Shown piece after piece: positions 35,948 through 47,945 of a DNA stretch of 64,000 nucleotides. Numbering within the stretch: position 1 is the first letter of the stretch; the number at the start of each line of letters is the position of its first letter. Where the stretch lies: NCBI GenBank assembly GCA_020465985.1, contig JAANYP010000293.1, forward strand, positions 62,001-126,000, read 5' to 3'. The notes under the pieces are model-generated. The model was not told the DNA's origin. It saw only the letters and a list, made by a program, of their open reading frames with translations, and ran no database searches. A program made the position numbers and the translations under genes. This DNA comes from Centrapalus pauciflorus. Its lineage: Eukaryota > Streptophyta > Magnoliopsida > Asterales > Asteraceae.

Positions 35948-37856
35948 TGTGACACCCTCTTGATTTGATATTATAATTGGAATCACCAGGATCAACAAAC
36001 AACCCAATGAATATCATGACAATTAAAATTGAATACTTAAATCAGAACTAAGCAGTTCCACACTAAAGCAATGAAAGTACATGTCTACAGTGATTAAGTC
36101 TAACTATTACAACACCATAATTGTTTTGAAAGTAGAAATCTCAGCCCAAAGCTACTACATTCAAGTACCAATAGCTTTTAAAGTCTCCGGGATATTGTGG
36201 TGAATTGCTTAAGTAGAAGGTCCTGCTACACTTTTGCCTTTGCCTGAAAACATGGTGAGTCAACTGTAAGCTAATGCTTAGTGAGATAACAGATTATGCA
36301 AACAAAAAATATTTCTTTACAAGCAATGCTTAACCATGGGCAGTGTAAGCCCCATGTATGTGAAAACAGGCAGTGTAAGCCTCAATGTATGTGTAAACCA
36401 TGCAGTGCAAGCATAGGTTGGCAGTTCAAATGCTGATCGGGGATGTGCCGAACCTGACGGGATAACGACTGGGATGATCAGTCCCCGACAGTGGCCTGCT
36501 GTTAGCCCCAGTCCAGGTCGCATCAGATTGTGAAGTAATGATCATGCAGTGCAAGCATGATGTAAATAGATGCATTTTCAAACGAACGCTGGCTACATGT
36601 GTGTTACATGTCAAGTACGAGTGTGCATCATAACAACAAATCATGTACGAGTGCCAAATGATGTATATGAACAATGTGAACATGCCATTGAATATATAAA
36701 CATGAATGCAAAAACAATAAATGTTAGAATGACAATCTGTTACTCACAGTGATTGGTATTGTGCAATTTGTCTCTGAATCAATGTGTGTTTTGATAACAC
36801 CACAATGATCTGTAAAGTAAGTGTAATAGTGATTTTGTGTCAGTAATTGCTTAAAACTTGTATTCTGTAATTTAAATGAAATTCTAATTGAATTCGGACC
36901 ACATTCGAATTCGGATGGTCCGAAATCCGGATGGTCCGAAATTGGGGTAGTGGTCCGAAATTGGTGGATCCGAATTGGGTATAAGGTCCGAATTAAGACA
37001 GGATCCGAAAATGGGATATTGATCCGAAGTGGGTCTTTGGTCCGAATTGCTATACTGGTCCGAAGTCACTGTTGATCCGAAATGGGTGATCCGAATTCGG
37101 ATGGTTCATCATCCGAGTTCATACTTAGAAATTTTCTAATATTTTCCAGAAATTATGTTTTAACCATTTTTGCATGTTTCAGTTACTAAAATAGTAAATA
37201 TGAACTTAGAAACACTATTTCATCTTATAACATATCATAATGTACCAAAAATAACCCATTTGAGTCCATTTTTCTACAAGTCTCGATGAACACACACACT
37301 AAAACACACACTTATCTAGAAATCACACTTAAACTTCGAATCTGATTCTGAAATTTGGTATATAACATCATCAATACTCGATTTAAACATTACAACAAGA
37401 ATATATAACATGCATCAACATTTCAGATCAAATTCCTATGATTCGGTTTCTATAAAAACCGAACCAAAAACCATCAAAATTGCAAGTTTGGATGAATGTT
37501 ACCTTAAATCGTTTGTTGCAATGCTTATAGTTCCTTCCAAATCACTTGAATCCTGAATTTTAACACTTGAATGTAACAAATCTCTGATTTTAATAATGAA
37601 GTGGTGGGTTTTTCATAGAGAGAGAGAGTGAGAGATCGAGAGAGCTAGAGAGAGAAGGAGATGGTGAAAATGAAAGGGTTTCCTTTCTTTTATTGCTATT
37701 TTGACCCATATGCATAATGCACCCCTCAACTTTGTATCTTTCTCATTTATAAATTTGTGAACATAATTTGCTTAAATTGACATAAATATCCATTAATACA
37801 AATAATTGAGTCTTAAAATTGTAAATTACATATAATTAAAATTTGGGATGTTACAA
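35948..37856 (-). repeat. 5' LTR of the Ty3/gypsy element
   Basis: It runs from tgtgacaccc to gatgttaca (about 1.9 kb). It contains a block of gcagtgtaagc-type repeats (about 36335-36560), a ccgaattcgga-type cluster (36888-37118) and a GA-rich tract (37616-37660). No gene is present. Confidence 0.8.
36888..37118. repeat. ccgaattcgga-type repeat cluster in the Ty3/gypsy LTR
   Basis: About a dozen units of the form ggtccgaa, gatccgaa or attcggatgg recur every 15-25 bp. The same core is clustered twice in Copia element A. Confidence 0.75.
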
Positions 37857-38826
37857 TAGACATGTCAAATATCCTTAAGGTTCATTGCTAAAAAATATAT
37901 ATGTCAACGTTATATTGACCAACTTATAGGTCATTGTCATCTATCCTTTCAACGATATATTTTTAAACTTTAATAATTTTTAGAAAGAAATGTGTTAACA
38001 ACAAAAATTTTGTTTCTCTATACTTGAACTCTCTTATGAATATCTTCTTGATAGTTTTTCAACAATAAAAGTTTTACAATATTTTATTTTAATGATTCTC
38101 TTTATATTTCAATTCATCTTTGATGAATTTTAAATAAATATTGATCCAGAAACGTTATTAAACACCATACGATTTAATAAATATTATAATGTATTTTAAT
38201 ATAGTCATCGTTACACAATTTTATATTGTGAATACCAATATTATAATTTAATTTAATGAGGATATTTGTAACTATGTTTATACATTTTCTAAGTCTTTTA
38301 TATTATCTTAATATTAACTATACACTATATATTTTACTTGAAGTTTTTATGTTTATTGAATCAATAATTTAATATTTTTTTAATTGATATATTTCATTTA
38401 GTGTAGTATTATGTTTTGTTATTTGGTTGTGATTTCATTATGGAGAAAAGAAATAATTTGAAGTACCTAGAGTTGCTTTTATATTGACAAAAAAAAAATT
38501 AAATCATTGCTCAAAATATGAAATTTATAACTTTTTAAACACATTATTTTTGAAAAGTTAACTATAAAAATTTTAGATTAAACTCTATATATTAAATTAC
38601 CAATTAGGTTCTTATCTTTTTGTAAAATTTTACAAAAATAGAGTTAATAAAATCATAGATATTAAAATTTTATTAAACGTTTATGATTATTAAAAAAACA
38701 ATTAAAAAAATCAATAATACAAACATATGTATTTTATTTTTAGGAAAATATATTATATAAGTATGCATTGAAATCTTGAATTTTAAGTTTTAATGCAAAG
38801 TTATGATTATTTACTTGATGATATTA
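37857..38826. other. AT-rich intergenic DNA between the Ty3/gypsy element and Copia element A
   Basis: No ORF with recognisable content. It ends in tatta, the left TSD of element A (38822-38826). It was originally continuous with the sequence after 53120. Confidence 0.5.
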
Positions 38827-39172
38827 TGTTATTATGAAATCCCGTATATATTCAGCACCTCAATGATTTTCTCATCAAACACATGAAGAAACAAGCTCAA
38901 TAAATGTGTTGTGATAAAGAAGAAGACAATATGAATATGAGAATTGATGGAACAGTGGCGGCTGAGATATTTCAAATTAGTCAACCGTGTCTTTTCATAA
39001 AGTAAACCCTAGGAGCCTTTTATAGGCTCCATTAATTAAGTTACAAGACTTGGCAACTTTGGCCCCTACACTATAACTTAAACATGAAATACATAGAAAT
39101 AAATACAAGACAAATTACAATGAAAATAAATATTACAAAACAACTCCTAGGATCGAAATAATAAATCTAACA
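38827..39172 (-). repeat. 3' LTR of Copia element A
   Basis: Starts tgttattatg and ends aaatctaaca. It differs from the copy at 52770-53115 at only three positions. Confidence 0.95.
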
Positions 39173-39186
39173 ATCTCCCCCTTTTC
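39173..39186 (-). promoter_or_regulatory. polypurine tract of Copia element A
   Basis: On the minus strand this reads aaaaagggggagat immediately before the 3' LTR, a typical SIRE-type tract. Elements B and C have the same signal beside their LTRs. Confidence 0.9.
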
Positions 39187-39188
39187 GA

Positions 39189-42100
39189 TCACTTAGGAGG
39201 TCCTGGAACTCGGGCATGATCTGTAGATTCACGAAGACCAAGTATGACGTCGAAACGTCTGGTTACTTGTCTTATATGTAGCCTCTCGTTCAGGTATTCA
39301 ATGCCGCTGAGTGTATCATGTATCTCCTGTGGCGAGCATCTAAGTTCTGGATTTGGTTGAGCGTCAAAGTCTTGAACTTTCTGAGTGAGCACTGCTCGAA
39401 CCAATCTGATAGTGCCGTCGGAGTAACAAGGAAGATCCTCAAAGTGCATGAATCTTTTATGTCCTTTCTGATTCAAAAAGATAACCCCTGGCTGTCCTCG
39501 AAGCAAAACTTTGTAAGCCGGATAGTGGTCTAGCAAAAATACATCTTGTTCAGGAGCTTTCAGACCCACTTTGACTAATGCACTCTCAATCGCCATCTGG
39601 AAATCTCTGAGGCACATAATGATTGATCGGCGATTCATACTTCGAACTAAGGCACCCAAAGCAGTCATGCGAGACATACGTCCTTTAATGCGATTTTTCA
39701 ATCTCTCGTGAAGGAATTCGACGTCGTCCACATTTATGAAGTCTAGGTCATTCTCGAAGAACTCATCAGCAGTGCCATCTTCTCTTTCTACTTGAAAGGC
39801 GGGATAATAAACTTTTGCTCTTTTGCACATGGTGATAGAGACGAGTTTTTTTATCTTCGATTTGGACACTTTAGACCTTCTCTCCCTGAGCATCATTTGA
39901 TAATATTCGGCCTGTTCAGCTTTGGTAACGTTTGTGAGTTCCATGAGAAGGCGTCTGCTGAATGCTCCAGGTTTCTTTCTGAACACCATCTTAAATCTTT
40001 CTTCTAGGTATGGGTTCTGAAACCGCTCAGGGGGAAACTTTTGAAGGAACTCTTTGAGGCCCTGAACGGGGGGTTCTTCGATTTTAGATCTTTTGGCTTC
40101 AAGAAGCTTTATAATTGTCCCCCGCCGTTCTTGTCGCATTTGGTCTTTTTCTTCCTGAGGCAATGTTTGAACCTTGCCTTTGGAATAGTGTTCTACCCAA
40201 AACAAATCTTCTTTTCTGTATATGCCAGGGCCCTCCGGAGTTTCGTCGAAGCAATCGACCCTTTTTGTTGGGGAGGGACCTGAACGTTGGGTTTGTTGGA
40301 CTGGTGGAGGGCTTGGGGATCTTGGGGGGCTGATAGTAATGTGGGATTCTTTTAATGATAGGGGAGCTTGGATGGATGAAAGTATGTCTTCCTGATGGGC
40401 TCTGGGTGGTGAATTCAGGAAATCGAAAGAAGAGGACGATGATTTTTTTGTTGGAGAATCAGGCTCAGGCTTAGGAGTTAAAAGGGGTTGGGTGTCCTCG
40501 GTATCAGAATCTGAATCAGAAACTAATATGATTTCAACCTTCTCGTGTGGCTCCTCAAATTCTACCATGGCTGTCATCGGATCCAGTGGAGCTGGACCCT
40601 CGACCATCAGCTCGTCTTCTATTAGCATGTACTCCTGAGCCTCCTGAGACTTTTCCCCCGACCCCTAAAATTCAGACCCCTCGGCGGTCTCTGCTCCCCC
40701 TATACCCAGCATGGGCTCCTCAAATTGGACTTTTCTGCGCTTCTCCCCCTCATGACGATCAGGGTCGTCCTGGTCGTCATGTTTTCTTTTAGGGGCTTCG
40801 GCCTGAGTACGGCACTGAAGATCTATAACCGCCGACTCAAGGCGATCCATCCTTGAATTGAGCTGCTCTTGGACTTGAAGAATTAGGCGATTGAGAGCAT
40901 CGATCTTGTCTGAGAGCTCAGCTATTTGAAGTTGGACTGAATGGGATCCTGGTGAGGGGCCGGCTTCGGAGGCGACACCCTTACCCTTTATAAGAGAAAG
41001 AAGGGCGGTGTGCCGTTCCTCGGCTGCCTCCCTTTGGGCGTCCAGGTCAGCCCGGGTGATAACTCCGGCAGCACGTAATGCTGCCGTTAACATCTCCAAA
41101 TTGATGGGGAGATGGCCGGAAGTGGACGTCGTTGATTGAGCCACTCCCGGTCTTCCTTCCGTCATCTCTGGCTCCACTACGGGATGCTCAGATCCGGAAG
41201 TTTGTGGAGCTGCTACGGAGGCAGCTCTTGGGGATGCCACAAAGGCATCGTGCACGGTGTGTATATGTGGGGATGGAATCGTGGGCGAAGGAAGGTCGGT
41301 CACGTGGAGAGGAGTGTGACCTCTTTCAACACCGCCACTCTCCGAATGAGAGGGCGATGGAGTGTGTGGAAGATCCCCGTGGAATGAAGTGGTTTCCCTT
41401 TGAGGGGAAACCAAGTGGATGGTTGGGGTTGTTGCGACCGCTGGACTAACGGTCTTTTGAATAGGAGTCCGGCTAATTGGGCTTGGTTCACCCTCAGATT
41501 GCATATCCCTCGCTTTTACGACAGAGACGGTTCTTTCAGAATCCGCCGTCTCTGCCGTCTCACCTACAGCACCCTCCCTCACTATCTCAGCCTCCCTCTC
41601 ACCAAAACCCATAGATTGTAGTACATCCATCCTTTCTCCCTCATTCTCACTCTCTTGATGCTCACCTTCGGACTGGTTAGTCTCAGTCGATTCAGACTGA
41701 GACTCATCCGGATAATTCTCTCGTATATATTCCCTTACCCGCTCTGTACCCCTGGACCTTGTTAGAGTAGATAACGGAATTTTCATAACCTGTACCGTCG
41801 GGGCCCCCTTTGGCAAAGTCAATTTTTGGATAGCCACGGTGGGGTAGACATCAGCCTCCGGGCGCTCATGTATGTCTTCGTCCTGATCCATTGCGCATTG
41901 AATAATGAGTTGAAGGAACCTTTGATAGGGGACATACTTGCGACCTTTCTTGGTGCTTCTTTCTACCTGGACTCTTCTTATTTCTTCAAAAATGAAAGCC
42001 GCATAGTCCACGTGTCGGTCGAAGGCAAAGCCGGTGAACATGGCTAATACCTGGGCCGACGCTGAGTCGTGACCGGAATGCTTGGCTGTTAGGCACTTAT

Positions 42101-42623
42101 TCAGCACATCGAAGAGGATCCTCCAGTGGGACTGAAGGTTTTTGGTGCGGAAGTCGGAAGGTTTGGTAAGAGGGCCGTCATACCCTAGGCTTTGAATTTC
42201 AGAGAGGGCTTCTGATACGGATGGGTTTGGATCGAATGAGTCAATGGAGGGAAGATAGTCTTGTATGGGAAGACGAAGGATGTGACGGATGGCTGCGGTT
42301 GTGATTTTGACTGGAACGCAGTCAATGGTGGAGGTGAAGTGAGGTTCGGGGTCGGTTATGAATTGGAGCCTGTTCCAGAATTGTTGGAGGTAAATCTGGG
42401 GAACGGCTATGGCAGTTGAAAGGGCATAGTATATGGGATGGCGGGTGAGGATGTCAAAAGCAAGGGTTTGGGATTCTTTTGGGAGGATAGAGACGTCGAG
42501 TTGCCAGTTATGGGGGATAAACTCGACAAACTCGGCGCTCGGCAGAATGGCTTCCTCGGGTAGCTGAGCGTTATTATTAGGGATAGGAGGATGGGGTATG
42601 GTAAGAACGATTGCTGGATCCAT
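39189..42623 (-). pseudogene. large extra ORF (ORF3) of Copia element A, unknown function
   Basis: A frame of about 1,140 codons runs from MDPAIVLTIPHPPIP (42623) to 39189. It is broken only by one TAG at 40665-40667, after which the same frame continues. Part 1 is an N-terminal domain of about 270 residues, with FDILTRHPIYYALSTAIAVP, IYLQQFWNRLQFI, ITTAAIRHILRLP and KYVPYQRFLQLIIQ. Part 2 is an acidic Ser/Pro/Glu-rich region. Part 3 is a heptad-like stretch (LNRLILQVQEQLNSRMDRLE). Part 4 is a bipartite basic motif (KRKHDDQ... and EKRRK, 40727-40790). Part 5 is a C-terminal domain with FPPERFQNPYLEERF, KVYYPAFQV and RSIIMCLRDFQMAIESALV. It lies where SIRE elements carry an env-like ORF, but no signal peptide or membrane helix is evident. 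The basic motif suggests a nuclear or nucleic-acid role. I do not recognise a named domain. Confidence 0.75.
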
Positions 42624-42649
42624 TATCCTGCAAAGTGTAACAAAGTTAG
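42624..42649 (-). promoter_or_regulatory. possible 3' splice site just before ORF3
   Basis: In the sense direction ctaac (42645-42649) is followed by a pyrimidine-rich stretch and tttgcag (AG at 42628-42629), four bases before the ORF3 ATG. This fits a plant branch point and acceptor and could let ORF3 be made from a spliced RNA. Element C does not show the same arrangement, so this may be chance. Confidence 0.35.
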
Positions 42650-42944
42650 AATCATAAGACTTGATATGATAATGCATTGATGTGAAGTCTAGATGAGTGT
42701 GAAATAGAAATTGTCTGATCTGTTTAACATCAGGTCTTTATTAGCAGAATAAAATTCCACTAACAAAGTCCAAAGTCAATCGTTAAGAGACCAATGTTAG
42801 ATAAGACCGTTTCACTCAAACACTGATCCTAACTCTAATCAATGATGCACTTGGATGAAACTATTTTTGTGATTTTTAATTTATATGAAAATGCAGAAAT
42901 GGAAAACATGAAAAATGAAATTTTTTTTTTTAATCCTAAGTGTT

Positions 42945-43460
42945 GGATTTCGGATGGTCCGAATTCGGATGAACAGTGTCATCGAATTCGGATCAGTCCG
43001 AAATGGAATAATGCATGAATGATGTGAGTGGGACTGAATTCGGATGAGGTGATAAACGGGGACCGAATTCGGATGATGGTCCGAAGTGTAATCATGAAAT
43101 GATTGAATGTGGTCCGAATTCGGATGTGGTGTGAACATGGTCCGAATTCGGATGGTGACTTGTGAAAATGCATGCAATGAAATGGAAATGTCCCAATTTC
43201 GGATGGTACCTGGAATTCGGATGAGGACCGAATCCGGGTATCATCCGAATTCGGATGCATAGTGGTGAACATACTTAGACAATTTTTCAATGTTTTGAAA
43301 ATTTTGACCCTGATGTGATGGTCCGAATTCGGATCAACAGTGAACCGAATTCGGATCAACAGTGGTCCGAACTGAGTTTTGTACTTTGAAAATTTTTGAA
43401 ACTATTCTAAGTCGGACATCCGAATTCGGGTGGGGGTCCGAATTCGGACATCCGAAACTG
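42945..43460. repeat. gaattcggatg palindromic repeat cluster 5' of ORF3
   Basis: More than a dozen copies of gaattcgga, often as ccgaattcgg or gtccgaattcggatg, spaced about 20-60 bp. The core ccgaattcgg is a perfect 10-bp palindrome. The cluster starts about 320 bp upstream of the ORF3 ATG. Confidence 0.8.
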
Positions 43461-44582
43461 CATGAGTGCAGTTAATGTTCATGCAAAATATAAACGTGAA
43501 CAGTTTGAATCTTACTGAAAATGCATGAAATTACAGATCCTAAACTAAAACAACCTAAGGAACATTTTATCTAACTACAACTAAGAAAAAATAACACATT
43601 AAACTACCTAAAAAGAGTAAAAACCGAATTGAAAAACTAGAAAAAATTTGAAAATCAAACAAGTAAAATACTAAGTTAAAGACTGAAATAAATGTAAAGA
43701 AGTGTTACCTGGTGATGCAGATGATGAATAATGCAAGAAAAATTGAAGAAAACGATGGTGCAAAAGCTTGAAATCGGTAATAATAGAGGATTGTAGGCGG
43801 TGGTGTTCGTCGATGAGAGAAAGAAGAAGAAGAAGAAAGCTTGAAGTTGAAGTAAAGACTTTGTTGACCGTTTGACCCGCCCTTATATAGGCGCTCGGGT
43901 CGGGTCCGGGTCAAGCAGGATCCGCGCCCCAGATGGTAATTGGGCCGCCGGATTTGGAGTCAAACACAACAAGAAAATGGTTTTGGGCTTTTAAGAAAAA
44001 ATCAACAAAAATAAATTTTTGTTCCAACACAAAGAAATAAAAATATTTTTGGAATTTTCTTTAATTTTGAAATTAAGAATAAAATGAAATGAAGTAAACT
44101 AAAATCTTTTTGGCTTTTTGATAAATTTGAAAGTTAAAATCTTTTTGTGATTTTTCTGACCTATTAAATTAACACTTAAAATTAAATTAAAATTAAGACT
44201 ATCCTAAAATTCAAAAAATTTAACTATAAAGGAAATAAAAAGAAACACAAAATTATAAAATTTTAAAAATTCTAACTCTACTCCCCCTCAAATAAATACC
44301 GGTCCTTTTTCTTTTCCTTTTCAGATTTTAAACGCGACAACCCTTCTTTAAGCCTTACAAATACAGACAAACCTGGATATTGTTTGCATCCCACTCCATG
44401 ATGAACAATTCACACAGCAATTTATCAGGATCATTAATTATTAAAAATATGCGCAGATAAGGAAATAATGAGTTTCAATTTTGTGACATAATCCTTAAAT
44501 TTAAATAACAGTTATTTTCTAAAATAAAGGAATTTCAATCATGATAGATTGAAATAGAATTATTTAAGACAATATCTGATAT
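43461..44582. other. non-coding spacer of element A between RNase H and the repeat cluster
   Basis: AT-rich on both sides of a more mixed stretch (43700-43980) with short chance ORFs. No domain is recognised. Confidence 0.5.
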
Positions 44583-47500
44583 TTAATTGGAAGGTGGATT
44601 CAACATGCCGATATGAGATACTAAAAACCAAAAACGAGGTTCGTCTAAAGCTTTAGTAAATATATCCGCTAGTTGGTATTCCGTGCCAACAAAATACAAC
44701 TCAGTGGTTTCCTTTTCAACGTGATCTTTAATAAAATGATACCTGATATCTATGTGTTTTGTTCGAGAGTGCTGCACGGGATTGCAAGAGATGGCAATTG
44801 CACTTCGAGAGTCACAGTAAATAGGGATATTTGTGAGTGAGAATCCATAATCGCGTAATTGTGTTCTCATCCACAGCACTTAAGAGCAACAGCTTGCAGC
44901 TGCTACATACTCAGCCTCAGCTGTGGATGTGGATACACAATTAGGCTTTTTGGAAGACCAACTCACAGGTCTATCGCCTAAAAACTGTATTCCTCCTGAT
45001 GTGCTTTTTCTGTCCACTCTACAACCTGCAAAATCAGCATCTGAAAACGCGGTAAGATCGAAATTGGTTCCCTTTGGATACCATAGACCAAGTTCGGGTG
45101 TACCCTTAAGATAACGAAAAATGCGTTTTACCGCAGTTAGGTGTGATTCTTTTGGGTCGGCCTGAAATCTAGCACAAAGACATGTTGAAAACACTATATC
45201 TGGTCTACTGGCAGTCAAGTATAGTAAGGATCCTATCATCCCTCTGTAAGTTGTATTATCGACACTTTTCCCGGAAGGATCGGTGTCTAACTTGCAGTTG
45301 GAGGCCATGGGAGTTGCGATACTCGTGCAAGAGTCTAACTTATACTTCTTGAGAATGTCAAGAGTATATTTCGACTGGTTCACAAAAATCTCATCCTCAA
45401 GTTGTTTGACTTGTAATCCGAGGAAAAAGTTCATTTCCCCCATCATACTAATCTCAAACCGAGACTCCATTAGGGCTGAAAAATCCTTACAAAAATTGCT
45501 GTCAGTAGATCCAAATATAATATCGTCGACATAAATCTGTACTAGCATTATATGTGGGCCTTCCCTTTTAGTGAACAGAGTTGTGTCCACCACACCTTTA
45601 TAGAAACCGGCAGAAATAAGGAAATTCGAAAGACTATCATACCATGCTCGAGGTGCTTGTTTTAAACCATAGAGGGCCTTATCTAGCACATAACCATGGT
45701 CAGGTTTATGTGCATCAACAAAGCCTTGTGGTTGTTCAACATACACTTCCTCGTTAAGTTCACCATTTAGAAAGGCAGTCTTGACGTCCATTTGGTACAC
45801 TTTGAAGTCTTTGTGTGCCGCGTACGCCAAGAAGATTCTGATTGCTTCGATCCGTGCAACTGGAGCGAAGGTCTCGTCATAATCTATCCCTTCTTGTTGT
45901 CGGTAGCCTTTGGCAACAAGTCTTGCTTTGTTCCTTATCACAATTCCGTTTTCATCTCGTTTGTTCTTAAAGATCCACTTCGTTCCGATGACTGTGCGGT
46001 CTTTTGGCTTGGGAACTAACCGCCATACTCTTAGCTGTTCAAACTGGTTGAGTTCCTCTTGCATTGCAACTATCCAATCCGGATCTGTCAGGGCTTCATC
46101 CACACGAGCGGGCTCTATCATACTCAAGAATGATGCGTAGAGACATTCATTAGCAGATGCCCTACGAGTTTGGACTCCTGTTGATACGTCACCAATGATT
46201 TGCTCTGTTGGGTGACTGCGGGTCCATTTGATCTCGTGTGGAAGGGGTGCTCGGGATGGAACCTCTGTGGTTAATATGGGAATGGATGAGGATTCATGGT
46301 CAATGGTTTCAAATGATGGTACCACAGGTTCTGGTTCAATTTCCGAGTGTTCAGGTGAAGGAAGAATCGTTGGTATTATATGAGAGGGTATTACTGGAGT
46401 TGATTCAACTGCGGATGTGTCGGTGGATGATGTGGATGGATGAGGATATGTTGATGAAGATGGAGCAGAGAAACTTTGCGGCGCAGTTGAACTGGAAGGA
46501 TTACCTACATTATTAACAACATTAGACACACTAGCGTTAGGACCGAAAAATTCAACATAAAAAGGATCAAATAAATTAACCAAATCAGAAGTAGAAAAAG
46601 AAATGAGATTATTCGAAGAGTCTCCAGGCATTTGAGTAATGCGTGGTCCTGATTGATCAACTTCGGGTGCCAGTTCAGCCAACTCATCAAATGTGACGTG
46701 CACACTTTCATTGACTATTCTGGTTCGGGTATTGAATGCGCGATACGCCTTCGAGTTGGATGAGTATCCAATGAAGATTGCTTCATCCGCCTTTTCGTTA
46801 AATTTCCCGAGGTTGTCTCTGTCATTCAGCACATAGCACCTGCAACCAAATACACGTAAGTACTTGATAAATGGTACTTTATTCAAAAAGAGTTGGTAAG
46901 GAGTTTTGTTAAAGCGCTTATGGATGATGGAGCGATTCTGTGTATAGCATGCTGTTGATACGGCTTCGGCCCACAAGAACGGAGGTAGCTTTGAGTATGT
47001 GAGCATTGTGCGAGCGGCTTCTACTAGCGTACGGTTACGCCTTTCCACGATCCCATTTTGTTGAGGTGTTCGAGCAGCAGAGTATTGATGCTGAATCCCT
47101 TTGGATCGAAGGAAGCCCTCCACTACCGAGTTCTTGAACTCCGTGCCGTTATCTGATCTGATTGATTGTACTGACAGCTGCTGTTGGGTCTCGACACTCT
47201 TGATAAAATCAATGATTTCTTGAGCTGTCTCGTCCTTGGAACGCAAGAACCTGACCCAGGTATATCGAGAATAATCATCAACGATAACCAACACATATCG
47301 TTTTCCATTTATGCTTTGAGTTCTCATTGGTCCGCATAAATCCATATGAAGTAACTCCAAAACTCTTTTTGTTGATGGTTCGGGCTTTGGTTTGTGAGAT
47401 GATCGTTTCATTTTTCCTTTCTCACATGCTCCGCACAGATGGTCCTTTTCGTAGCGCAACTCAGGAAGTCCTTTGACCAATTGCTTCGCAGCCAGCTTGT

Positions 47501-47945
47501 TGATATTATCAAAATTTAAATGGGATAATCTTCGATGCCACAACCAAGAGTCTTTTGAAGAGGCTTTTGATAATAGGCAAATGTTATCCTTCACTACAAG
47601 CTTAGATACGTCAATGGTGTAAAGGTTAGATTTTCGGGAACCAGTCAATATTTCTTTTCCATCCATGTTCTTAACACTGCAGTTCTTAGCCCTAAACGTT
47701 ACTTCTAGTCCTTTGTCGCAGAGCTGTCCTATGCTAAAAAGATTATGAGATAACCCCTCAACATAGTCAACGTCCTTGATGACCAGATTATTTAGAACTA
47801 AGTCCCCGTATCCTTTTATTTGAGCCTGATGGTTGTTCCCGAATTTCACAGTTCCGCAATACTATTCAACAACGTTGGACAGCAGTTCTCTTCTTCCTGT
47901 CATATGCTTGGAGCAACCCGAATCCATATACCAAATGGACTTAGC
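44583..47945 (-). pseudogene. pol: Pol of Copia element A (protease, integrase, RT, RNase H)
   Basis: Protease has WYMDSGCSKHMTG (about 47884-47935). A TAG at 47862-47864 then interrupts; a long open frame follows (44880-47849, 989 codons). Integrase has WLWHRRLSHLNFDNINKLA, LCGACEKGKM, VIVDDYSRYTWVRF and SDNGTEFKNSVVEGF, giving the H-H-C-C and D-D-E residues. RT has WIFKNKRDENGIVIRNKARL, YQMDVKTAFLNGEL and IYVDDIIFGS. RNase H has FSDADFAGC, STAEAEYVAAASCC, a TAA at 44880-44882, then DSRSAIAISCNPV and LADIFTKAL. Apart from two apparent nonsense changes, each at a likely Gln codon, the catalytic residues look intact. It copies element RNA and inserts the cDNA in related elements. Confidence 0.9.

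Larger units (their letters stand above)
30683..37856 (-). mobile_element. Ty3/gypsy chromovirus (Tekay/Del-like) with truncated 3' LTR
   Basis: Minus-strand order is 5' LTR (35948-37856), primer site, gag, protease, RT, RNase H, integrase, chromodomain and a 3' LTR fragment (30683-31078). Integrase after RT/RNase H defines Ty3/gypsy, and the C-terminal chromodomain defines chromoviruses. The long LTR and domain sequence suggest Tekay/Del. The shared part of the two LTRs differs by several substitutions and one short indel in about 395 bp. The element has a frameshift in gag and stops in pol, so it is not autonomous now. Confidence 0.85.

Noticed and set aside
39189..42623. Calling ORF3 an envelope protein because of its position
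   Set aside because: No signal peptide, fusion peptide or membrane helix is evident in the translation; the position alone is not enough.
42945..43460. CRISPR-like array
   Set aside because: The genome is a plant's, the repeats are short, degenerate and palindromic with irregular spacing, and no cas genes exist.
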